From: Oasisia sp. SBJ-2009
Lineage: Eukaryota; Annelida; Polychaeta; Sabellida; Siboglinidae
Assembly (NCBI GenBank): GCA_964017155.1
Contig: OZ024857.1
Location: 7,552,190 to 7,616,189, forward strand
Direction of reading: 5' to 3'
DNA length: 64,000 nt
Every line of letters begins with the position of its first letter. Positions within the stretch are counted from its first letter, which is position 1. The notes beneath the pieces are model-generated. The model searched no databases and was not told the origin of the DNA. It worked only from the letters and a program-made list of their open reading frames with translations. Of the stretch, positions 54,175 through 64,000 are shown piece by piece. The translations under genes were made by a program, and so were the position numbers.

Positions 54175-55840
54175 CGACCTCGCAACCGAGTTATACCCAG
54201 TTTCGCGACTTAGTCCCTGGCCATGCATACGGCGCCAGTGTCGTAAAGACGGGCGACGCTGGGCAGGGACATGAAAGTGAGTGGAGCTTCGGTTTACCGA
54301 GTGTTATTATTTTATGCTTGATACTCTGTTGACGTAGTCGATATAATTTAAAGCTATCGAAAGTAGAATGAAATATAGCTTATTATAGATAATCGCTATG
54401 TCTCAAAAAAGAGGTACTGATAACTAGACTTAATGTAATAGGTCTTGTAAGTTCATAAGCAGTCAGTTGTCCTATATACTGTAGCTAGGTTTCACACTTT
54501 GTGATTGAATATAAAAATAGTAATCAATCAATCAGCCATTTTGTCAACTTATTTGAAAACACACAACATAAACAAAACGATTTTAGATAAATAAATATTT
54601 ATCAATAAATCGCAAGATATAAAATAAGGAATATATGTGTTTTGAACAGTATCAGACATGAATTGATACATTTATTAATGGATACGGTCTAAACTTCGAA
54701 TCATTCACTGATAACCCAAACATTTATTTGGGCATAGGGCGGTTTGTCAGTTCTACCAGAAAGTGGTGTACTTGAATCAAGACTAAACAAAATAACTCCA
54801 TTTTTGTAATACAAAAGTGTCATATAACAATTTCCTTGACTGGAACGTTTTTAAACAATAACGTTGTACTGATTGCAAGATAAATCGTGTTTCTCCCAGT
54901 CGTCTAGCCATCAACAGTTTGTTTGAGGAGGGTAGAACAATAAAAGTACCTAGAAACCATCATTGTCGTTAAGCCAACGTGTGTCCCAACATACCGTTGC
55001 AAGTAATAGAAAATGTCAACAGAAGCTGCATTTATGTTGGGAGTTTGGCTGGTCAGAATCTCTTAACATTAATTTTCCCTGAAAATAATACAATGTATGT
55101 CATAAATCGTTGGCACTCGTCGTTGTAGGATATACGGGACTCAGCTTCAGTCTATTGAACCTGCTGACTCGTTGGTTTTCAGAAAGTAACATTCCGTGGG
55201 ATGTGATGTACCCATAATTGTAATGAACACACAACGCCTGTAACCGAATGTGTTAAAATCACGAACAATGAGACGGGGCCTATTTGCCTAAATATCTTTA
55301 CCATGAAACAAATATCACTTGCGTGCCTTATTAACATGAGCACGTAATTACAACACTCTGAAGTAACAGTATTTACATTCTAATGGACTGATATCGCGAC
55401 ATTGTAGGAGGAACCAGCGGAAATACATTTCCGGCGAACACTCGAAAAAAAGAGAGTAAACGCAGTGTAAGTTTATGCGAAGCATGCAAACAAATTTTAT
55501 TAATTTCAGCTACAATGATACACATTGCCCAAACACCTAGCATGATATTAGTTATCGATATTATTACCCGACATCATAAGACATGCAGTGTTTCGTTTTA
55601 CTGATTAAAATAACAAAACATGACAATACATCACCCTTGCACACGTGCACAAGTAGGCTGGCTCGCTACTATTAGATCAACATACTATCCAAAACCGTCT
55701 ACTGTAATGCATTTGTGGCGTGGACCAGAGCACATTGAGTTAGTCCGTTGCATATTTACTTAGTTACTTTGCATTTAACATCACGTTTGGTTCTAGTTGT
55801 CATTGTTAACGACTGGCAAACAGTCGATATTGCTTAGACT
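54175..55840. other. No recognised gene
   Basis: Read on both strands; no domain or array found. TTTATT at about 55,497 could be the poly(A) signal of the lectin gene on the minus strand. Confidence 0.4.
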
Positions 55841-55847
55841 ACACTCC

Positions 55848-56095
55848 TCACGAACAGTAGGAAGGCACCTTGATACGACGTTCACAAACGAAACACACCT
55901 TCATATCTGGGGCGTCATCCCAAGTACCCCATGCAGGAGTATGTCTGTTCCACACGTATAGGTAGTCGCCGTTTCCACTCGGTTGGTTGACTGACCAACT
56001 CTTATAGTAAACTTTCCCCCAAGTTGCCAACCACTTCCAGGTGCCATAATGCTTCCTTCCGGATGTGTGAAAATTTTTACAACCTCGATATAAAT
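55848..56095 (-). CDS. C-type lectin gene, last exon
   Basis: 248 bp with stop TGA at 55,850-55,848. It carries the second half of the domain, W.WLATWGKVYYKSW to CFVCE, and a basic tail RRIKVPSYCS. Confidence 0.8.
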
Positions 56096-56880
56096 CTGCA
56101 ATCAATCGTACATTCAATGACCGCATCACATACATAAAATAACGTCGAATATTAAAGTACATATCAATCAAAAGGGTAACGCATAAATATATAAGTGTGC
56201 ATGGAAAAATATGCATGCATGAATACGTAAGTAAATACACACATGTGCATATAAACTTATGCATGCGTGAACACGTAAAATCTGAAATAGGTAAATAGAT
56301 GAATACATAATTACATATATTTATTGCAGAAGTTAGTATATGTATACGCACATACCCGCGTACGAGCCTACCCGACTACAACTGTATAAACATGCATAAA
56401 CACGCCCACGCGTGCATAAACACACATGCCCATTTTGTGAATCCCATGAAGAGGATTAAAACCCGGCTTTTTTCAACTTAGAATCAGGAACTCTAAACCG
56501 CGTTCCAAGAATAATCATATACATTGTTATGGAAAGTCCCGTGCAATCACAGGAAACCCGTATAGTGTTGGCGCAGTGGATGAATTCTACAAGTATTTCT
56601 AACAGGTGTTTCCAGTTAATGCCGTCGTCGATTGAATATTCATCAAACTTTCCGTTCGCAAGTAATCTGTAAAAGTCCGAACGTGTGTAGATAATACTAT
56701 CTCTGTCTTCAAACTAACCTGTAAGGGCCGATGCTAAGAAGTCCCGTTCGCCCGCGGACTCAATCGAGACAAGGTCCGCTCCAATCGAATAACAGAAGTT
56801 TCTAGCCGGGTTCCAGTTCAACTTTTTAATGACAATCTTGTAACAAGACCAGTCGTGACCTTTCCGCCGACATCTGACAT
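55848..56880 (-). CDS. C-type lectin-domain protein, last two exons
   Basis: Exons 56,880-56,719 and 56,095-55,848 join in frame (CTTACAG|gttagt and ATTGCAG|ATTTAT). The first encodes CRRKGHDWSCYKIVIKKLNW … GADLVSIESAGERDFLASALT, the second (D)LYRGCKNFHTSGRKHYGTW … AWGTWDDAPDMKVCFVCERR to VPSYCS-stop. Conserved CTLD marks are present: CY, W..AR.FC, LVSIES..E..FL, WDD and CFVCE. The sugar-binding EPN/QPD tripeptide is replaced by QPS and the following cysteine by Tyr (GDYLYVW), so calcium-dependent sugar binding is doubtful. The start and signal-peptide exons lie upstream (above 56,880) and were not found. Confidence 0.8.
56490..56690 (-). other. Open segment resembling a discoidin (F5/8C) fragment
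   Basis: Between the two lectin exons the minus strand stays open as LANGKFDEYSIDDGINWKHL to MIILGTRFRVPDSK-stop. EYSIDDGINWK resembles the YS-DDG-NW core of discoidin domains. No splice sites joining it to the lectin exons are convincing; it may be a lost or alternative exon. Confidence 0.25.
56719..56880 (-). CDS. C-type lectin gene, penultimate exon
   Basis: 162 bp, first half of the CTLD, acceptor TTATTGTAG, phase 1 at both ends. Symmetric phase suits domain shuffling. Confidence 0.8.
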
Positions 56881-57273
56881 CTACAATAATGAAATGATTA
56901 TTATATTCTATGTCAATGACGTATAAGATTGCCAATTAATACAACACTTCTTCTTCCGGGTTCATAGTATTCAGGACATCAACACGTAACACGACCATCC
57001 TTGACATTCCAGCTGACTGGACGAATGTGTCAGGCCTTTATGTTATCGGTCGTACATTAATCTCCCAACAGGACAGTGCGCATAAACATTGCTAACACCA
57101 CTAACCTTTATTCTGTGTTACACAAACTCACAATTAAACTGTTATCTACACTTTACATGTTCGGTGACTAAACATTTATACACGTTACATTGATATTTTG
57201 GGTAATATATTCACATTCTACATATGTATACAATGTACAATTAGACATACTTACATACATACATACACTACAT

Positions 57274-57392
<119 letters not shown>

Positions 57393-57506
57393 CTTGACTT
57401 TCTCTAAGTTATTTCTACTGGCGCCCTCTGCTCATCTAGATCCAGCTATCCGAGGAAGTACATTTATGCTCAGGACATAATCGGCTATGAACATTTGCAA
57501 AGCACA

Positions 57507-57715
57507 TATATATTATATTATATTATATTATATTATATTATATTATATTATATTATATTATATTATATTATATTATATTATATTATATTATATTATATTA
57601 TATTATATTATATTATATTATATTATATTATATTATATTATATTATATTATATTATATTATATTATATTATATTATATTATATTATAATATATTATATTA
57701 TATTATATTATATTA
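57507..57715. repeat. (ATATT)n pentanucleotide tract
   Basis: About 41 pentamers, one interruption near 57,687. Open frames of Tyr-Ile-Leu are artefacts. Confidence 0.97.
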
Positions 57716-57864
57716 TGGTTCATTAAAACATATCTGAGTTGTCGGTATAACATATTTAATTGATATAGCATAGCATTATTGTACAAAAAACCTAGCAGGC
57801 AAACTCCTTTTAAACTTGCAGCAGACAGTATGCAAATAAATTGTGAATTAATAGTTCGGCATGA

Positions 57865-58160
<296 letters not shown>

Positions 58161-58319
58161 CAAGATTGACAGCAAGACTAAAACACCTGTGCACTCTCCC
58201 TCACAACCATAACCTAAAAGACTAAAACATGTGTATATCTCCATCACAACCATAGCCTACGAATCAAACAATCTGAGTACAACTAACTAGACAGAAACAT
58301 GAGGTAGACATTTGTAGAC

Positions 58320-58700
58320 TAGTGAACAGTTTTCTTCCTCTCGTATCAACAACATTACGATGACAGTGCTGGCTGTACGTGACACTTGACCTGTCGGACT
58401 CACCTGTGCGTGGTTCACGTCGACTGCCCGTCTCTTGCCAAGCTATGTACGAGTAGATCTGCCAACGTGTTTTATATACTTCTCTTCACCTAAGAACATG
58501 TTATTTAAAGTAGATGTGTCCGCCTTAGTAGTTCATGGTCATCACGACTCGTCTTTGTTCCATATATTGGCTACATCAAATGAGTGCGGGAATTTCCGAT
58601 TAACGCGGGAATTTCCGAATAGTGCGGGTTTTTCTACGGCAAAGATTTATGAAACTTAGTCATAGATGTTCCTATTTGCCGGTGTGGCAAAATGTCAAAG
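58320..58700. repeat. Duplicated segment, copy 1
   Basis: 58,345-58,440 (CAACATTACGATGACAGTGC … GACTGCCCGTCT) recurs at 61,248-61,345. Weaker similarity continues to GCCGGTGTGGC/GCCGGGGTATG about 250 bases on. Nature unknown; on minus both copies contain a donor-like CGCACAG|GTGAGT or similar. Confidence 0.5.
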
Positions 58701-58739
58701 GTTGCACCTGTAAAATGTTGCATGTAAAAGAGCGCAATT

Positions 58740-58915
58740 AAAGCCTATAGTTTATGATGACACAAGAAGCAATTCTTCATAGCGCTGAAAGAGCTCAAGG
58801 GAGCTCCTAGTATTTATGTTGACAAAAGAAACAATTCTTCATTGCTTTGAAAGAGCGCACGGTAACGCGTAGCATTTTTGTTAACAAAAGAAGCAATTCC
58901 TCATAACGTGACTTT
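58740..58915 (+). repeat. Three imperfect ~75-bp repeats
   Basis: ACAAGAAGCAATTCTTCATA, ACAAAAGAAACAATTCTTCA and ACAAAAGAAGCAATTCCTCA head three units that continue with GAAAGAGC-type text. Confidence 0.6.
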
Positions 58916-58919
58916 CTAT

Positions 58920-59281
58920 TTAAAGAACTATTTGTTGCACAACAGCTTGGCTCAAGTTAAATTTATGTCGTCATACATCAGATTGCAGATAACGAAAAAG
59001 TGCGAACACGACGTTACTGAAATACTAACCAAAATACCCAGCGAAAACGTGACATTTTGCGGGTGGAAGCACACGTATACACTTTTTAATCCCTTTGACA
59101 TATTGAACGTCCAAGTCCTTGTGACGTATATATCGACCAACCTCCCCACTTTGCCCGGAAGGTAACGTGCACAATGTAAGCACGACTCATGCTAATTAGT
59201 CTCAGATATGGGTCCACGAACATACATGTAGGCATACAAGCATGCGGACATACATGCCTACTATGTATGTATCTATACATG

Positions 59282-59326
<45 letters not shown>

Positions 59327-59690
59327 ATCAATGTATTAAAACAAAACGTATTTATAGTCGGTAGAGCATGGGTAGTTATTATGTACGACCAACACCTTTT
59401 AGTTCAACACTATTTCATTACTTGTGCATATGTAAAATGCGATAATTTTTGACTGCTTTTATTTCAACATAAAGTATTTGCAGAACAACTTCAAGTAATG
59501 ACAACAAATCCCATCGAATTACATCACTTCAACAGAAAACTAACAGCCTTTTTATGGGACCCTATAGAGATGTAAAGGTTTAAGCTACAGAAGGTGCTGA
59601 ATAGGCTACATAAATTTAACGTATACGTTAAATTGACACATTTCAGTTTTACAAGGCTATAATGTCTATCATATTAATCATATAGGTTAA
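58920..59690. other. No recognised gene; (TA)n at 59,285-59,324
   Basis: A 95-codon frame at 58,878-59,165 lacks known motifs. 59,285-59,324 is a short TA tract. Confidence 0.4.
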
Positions 59691-59764
59691 GTATGTTCCT
59701 CACTATATGCCGATATTACGGCAGATAAGCAAACGATTGCTTATATATTTTAGGAACACACATA

Positions 59765-59810
59765 GATACATTCATACATACATACATACATACATACATA
59801 CATACATACA

Positions 59811-59844
<34 letters not shown>

Positions 59845-60166
59845 CTTACATACATACATACATCCATACATACATACATTCATACATACATACATACATA
59901 CATACATACATGCATGCATGCATGCATACATACATACATACATACATACATACATACATACATACATACATACATACATACATACATACATACATCCATA
60001 CATACATACATTCATACATACATATATACATACATACATATATACATACATACATACGAACATACATACATACATACATACATACATACATACATACATG
60101 CATACATACATACATACATACATGTAAACATACATACCTACATACATACATACATACATACATACA

Positions 60167-60200
<34 letters not shown>

Positions 60201-60600
60201 CATACATACACACACACACATATATACATGCATACATGCATACATACGTACGTACGTACGTACGTACGTACGTACGTACGTACATACATACGTACATGCA
60301 TGCATACTTACATACATATATACATGAACTGTACCTGTATACATAGATACACGTTAAGTGTGTTCCTCACCTCACATACATACATACATACATACATACA
60401 TACATACATACATGCATACATACATACATACATACATACATACATACATACATACATACATACATACATACACACACGTATACATATATACATACATACA
60501 TACATACATACATACATACATACATACATACATACATACGTACATGCATGCATACTTACATACATATATACATGAACTGTACCTGTATACATAAATACAC
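59765..60600. repeat. Long (CATA)n tract with a ~240-bp internal duplication
   Basis: ACATACATAC runs with CATG, CGTA and TATA interruptions. The segment ending ATGAACTGTACCTGTATACA … GTTAAGTGTGTTCCTCAC occurs at 60,325-60,372 and again at 60,573-60,618, and a trace (GTTAAGTATGTTCCTCAC) lies at 59,686-59,703 before the tract. The tract therefore grew together with its flank. Confidence 0.9.
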
Positions 60601-60619
60601 GTTAAGTGTGTTCCTCACT

Positions 60620-61230
60620 ATTGTTTATGACGGTAAATGATTTAATACGTATTGTCGAATTGTTGTTCCCTCGTAATTTTGACTCAATTGCTCCGTCTTT
60701 TAGTATAAAACAGAACAACTTCAGAGACGCTTCTACAAAGAGACGCTTCTACAAAGAGTTTACATTGAACCGTATAGCGTCGCTGTGGTGTCTAAAACAA
60801 GTTCATATCCTACTGGGAGAATGTGTAGAACGTTTGCCTTTTTCTGGCGAGTAAAACGTGTGAGCATACATTTTAGCTTTAGCGCATGTGGCCTTTTTAC
60901 GTCTCACGCAACTCGCCTGTAAATGAAAAGAGTTGATTGTTTACTTCGTTCAGTTTCAAACGAACATCAACTCGATTTAGAAATTAGGCCGACAAACATG
61001 ACATGTACCTAAGAAGGGCGGGATACATGTTGACAGATATGATGGGCTGTCGATAAGCAAGTGAACTTCCTTGTCCACCTGCCCTCTAGGGAGAATAAAT
61101 ATTGTATAGGTGGTAATCTTATTACAGCTTGTAAATCTAAAGATGGTTTTCTAGATGATCAACTTATTAACTCTTATTAAGGCTAACCGAACATACACAA
61201 GCCGTACGCATTAGTAACTCAATGACCAGT
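60620..61230. other. No recognised gene
   Basis: An 82-codon frame at 60,606-60,854 contains a short direct repeat (AGACGCTTCTACAAAG twice) but no known motif. Confidence 0.4.
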
Positions 61231-61231
61231 T

Positions 61232-61650
61232 GTCGTGCTCTCACACTAACAACATTACGACGGCTGTGCTGGATGTGCGTGACGCTTTCCTGCCAGACTC
61301 ACGTGTACATGTTTCCCGACCGACTGCCCGTCTGTAAATGCGCTACGTGTGTCTAGGCCTGCTGATGCGCACTTCATATCTTGAACTAGTAATTTATTAT
61401 CAGTCTGACGTGGTGATGTCGTAGTGTGAATCCTTTTTTTCCCAGTGCCATAGTCACTAGAGGAAATTTCCACTTTTTTGCAAGGCAATATTTTATATGA
61501 AACAAATTAGTTAGGGATGTCGGTATTTGGCCGGGGTATGTTCGTGTGTTGCTTATCTCATATTTCGTATGTGGCTATGAGGCCAAACAACGTATAACAT
61601 GTATGATGGCGAAACTCCTACAATTTATGAATTTATGATGAAGCAAGTTC
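61232..61650. repeat. Duplicated segment, copy 2
   Basis: Partner of 58,320-58,700. It shares CAACATTACGA-GGC/AGTGCTGG, the GCCAGACTCAC/TCGGACTCAC block and GACTGCCCGTCT. Confidence 0.5.
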
Positions 61651-61929
61651 TCATACAGAGACATAATATGTAAAGAATTCGGTGTTACAATAATAATCCG
61701 CCTTAATCAGAAATGATGTGGGCATACAACATATTGTTGATAATGGAAACGTGCGAACATGATCTCATTCGTAACAGCGTTGTAGTTATTACTCTTGAAT
61801 GTTTTTCTTTCTTTCTACAAGAACAAGTGTTTTGCCTGCTCTTCGTTGTTCTTGCTATCACCATCAGACACCTTTCGGAATTTAGGTTTTGTTTTTGATA
61901 GTAATTTCAGGTTTCATCAGTACATTTCA

Positions 61930-62450
61930 CAAGCATGCAAATCATGTTCTTATCATACATGATTTCCGCCGAATCTGGTCTCATCTGTATTTATCATCTG
62001 CTAAATCAATATCAGCTCCTCTGACAAGTAGTCGACTGGACTATTGTAATTCACTTCTAAATAACATTGCCAAAAAGACGTATCTGAGATCCAACGTGTA
62101 CGTAATTGTTTAGCACGCTTGGTTTTCAGGTTATGTTCCCCTATTTCTCACATTCACTACCGCTACATCGACTTCCAGTTGTATACCGAATAATAATTAA
62201 ATTGATTACTTTACTCTTTCTACTAAACAACCGACGTTCTTACTGAATCTGCTTCATTTTCCCGATATATCTAGTACACTTAGAATATCCGTTTCCAGAC
62301 AATAACGTGTTGTGCCTGAAACTAAGCTGGATTTTGGCAAACGTGCTTTCTCTGAGGCTGCGCCAGCAGTCTGGAATCAACTCCCTATTACGATTAAATC
62401 TTCAGAAACTATATATACCTTCTTAAAAAAACTGAAAAATATTTGTTAGA
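61930..62450 (+). pseudogene. LINE ORF2 C-terminal remnant
   Basis: LYLSSAKSISAPLTSSRLDY-CNSLLNNIAKK, then with breaks RHYIDFQLYTE-type text, VVPETKLDFGKRAFSEAAPA-VWNQLPITIKSSETIYTFLK and a stop at 62,450. The order SRLDYCNSLL … FSEAAPAVWNQLP is diagnostic of the thumb and C-terminus of CR1/L2-type ORF2. Several frameshifts. Confidence 0.85.
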
Positions 62451-63765
62451 CATTGCTTTTCCACCATAGCTTTTCGGCGGACCCACGCTCCAATGACCAC
62501 TGTTGCCTGTCCCTGTGTATGAATAGCCAACTGGTTTTGTTTGCTGCGCCGCTATATAGGTTTGCCGAAGCGCGCTGAGTGTCTTGCACGAAGAAAAATA
62601 ATGCCTGTTTGACCTGTGTTCATAGGTAACGCATCCCAACCGACTACTTGTCATGCTGTAACGCTTGGGTGCATCAGTAAGGCTGTAAGAAAAAGTTGAA
62701 TCCATACCGTATCGGCCGAACGCAGTGGATGGTCAATAAAACAATACTCCAGTTTACCGCGGCTTAGGCCTTCATATTTTTGCTAACGCACATGTATAAG
62801 TGTATTAATTTTCAAAAGGCAATATTAATATATTTTAAGTATATTTATTTAAGTATATTAATATATTTGCGTTTTCGTAGCCGACAGGTAGACTACATTT
62901 GTCTTCCGTGTGCACATATTTTGTAACGAATGTCACACTTCCTTTTTATATCATATTTTATGCAAAGTTGTCCAGTGGTATATACATTATATAGTATAGT
63001 TATGCCGATTCACGTGGACATCTTAGGCAACTATAGGAAATAGCGCGTTCTGTTGGTTGTTTAAAATGAAGAGCTATATGTAAAACAATATAGTAAACTA
63101 CATCAATTGCCGCTTATTTGATTGATAATTACGCGGTTGGCTGACACCATCAATGGCATTCAGTGTGGTATTCACGGTTGTAGACTTTCAGGGAAACCAA
63201 ATATATCAGAATTGTGTGGAACATACAGCATATAGCATTTCGGTAATTTATGATCACCATGCAAAAGGATACATTCTATAGTATTTTCGGAAATAAAGCA
63301 TGCTACAAGTTTACCCGTGAGTATTTGACTAGAAAGCCCTAAAACGTCCACACTAAGGTTTAAGATAAACAATTGCTGGCGTCTCGCTTGTAACCGTCCT
63401 ACATTTGTATGAACATAACACATTTAATAAACCGCACCTCACCGCTGCGCGAAACATTCCGTTGGAAAATTGCCCAATGTCTGTCATTTCATTACATTAC
63501 ATTTTCTAGAAGAGTAATATGTCATAGTTATTTACATACAGCAAAAACACGTGCATAGACCTACCTTTCAGCGCCCACTGTGCGAAGCAGAGAAGTTGGC
63601 TATGTTTCAAGTCACCACTTCTGGCGTACGAGACACTGTTTTTTCGTTCGTTTTTTCTCCACGAAAACACCAGTGAATAAATGTACGCTTTATGGCACCT
63701 ATGCTTCCGGCTCGGCAACTACCTTTAGCCATATTGTTTGTATAACTTTAATAGTACTGACAACA
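62451..63765. other. No recognised gene
   Basis: Read on both strands without a recognisable domain, RNA or array. Confidence 0.4.
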
Positions 63766-63794
63766 TAAGTTGCTGACTTATCTGAATATCAAAA

Positions 63795-63939
63795 GGTCGA
63801 CGGAAACAACGATCATTTTAGAGCGTAAACTTCTTATCGGGCTGTTTTTGTTGTTGCAAACCTGCACTTTTTCCTGTTACTCCTCCGTTAGTGTCATCAC
63901 TTCTAAGCCATACATGTATGCTGGGGTAACACACGAGGT
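63795..63939 (+). other. Possible signal-peptide exon, unknown gene
   Basis: An open stretch reads ERKLLIGLFLLLQTCTFSCY-SSVSVITSKPYMYAGVTHE, followed by a good donor GAG|gtaagc at 63,940. The Leu-rich core followed by FSC looks like a signal peptide, but there is no ATG before it in frame and the rest would lie right of the window. Confidence 0.25.
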
Positions 63940-64000
63940 AAGCACCGTTTCTTTAAATGTACGTGCTGTCAAGTATAAATAACGTGGAGATTTATATGTG

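Noticed and set aside
59707..60594. His-Thr-Tyr-Ile and Cys-Met-Tyr-Val open frames on both strands
   Set aside because: Translations of the (CATA)n tract.

Overview
This is nuclear DNA of an invertebrate animal. The window shows GT-AG introns, intron-rich conserved genes, LINE retrotransposons of the CR1 and L2 type, Harbinger and TTAA-type DNA transposons, and very long micro- and minisatellites. The species cannot be named from sequence alone. From memory, minisatellites tied to exon/intron borders have been described at an amphioxus locus, so a cephalochordate is a reasonable guess. A mollusc or another lophotrochozoan is not excluded.

Left part (1-24,200). Two conserved housekeeping genes lie head to head. 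LST8/MLST8, a WD40 subunit of the TOR complexes, is on the minus strand; its first three coding exons are present and the rest lies left of the window. CIAO3 (NARFL/IOP1), the Fe-S protein that hands clusters to the cytosolic targeting complex, is complete on the plus strand in ten exons (487 residues). Their start codons are 107 bases apart, and an ETS-type site lies between them. The most striking feature is that many splice junctions are multiplied in tandem. Minisatellites abut the exons, and in most of them the repeat unit is a copy of the exon/intron junction itself: acceptors of LST8 exon 3 and CIAO3 exons 4, 6 and 9, and donors of CIAO3 exons 3, 4 and 6. In the exon frame, the acceptor-type units end in a stop codon or shift the frame.

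Middle part (24,200-34,200). This is a transposon graveyard. It holds an L2-like LINE fragment, elements ending in GGGCGTCGATC, and a ~0.65-kb tandem duplication carrying two tRNA-Lys(TTT) genes with short introns. A nearly full-length but broken LINE was inserted into the first copy of that duplication, and an 846-bp TTAA element was then inserted inside the LINE. A second copy of the TTAA element sits in CIAO3 intron 2.

Right part (34,200-64,000). A single-exon TRP-like channel gene lies at 40,445-42,289. A decayed Harbinger transposon with two convergent genes (Myb/SANT-like and transposase) spans about 47.9-54.2 kb, with a 5'-truncated CR1 in the transposase intron. A C-type lectin-domain gene, of which two exons are visible, lies at 55.8-56.9 kb on the minus strand. 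Long simple-sequence tracts ((GGTC)n, (TA)n, (ATATT)n, (CA)n, (CATA)n) and several LINE remnants fill much of the rest. Large stretches hold nothing I can recognise, and these are listed as such.
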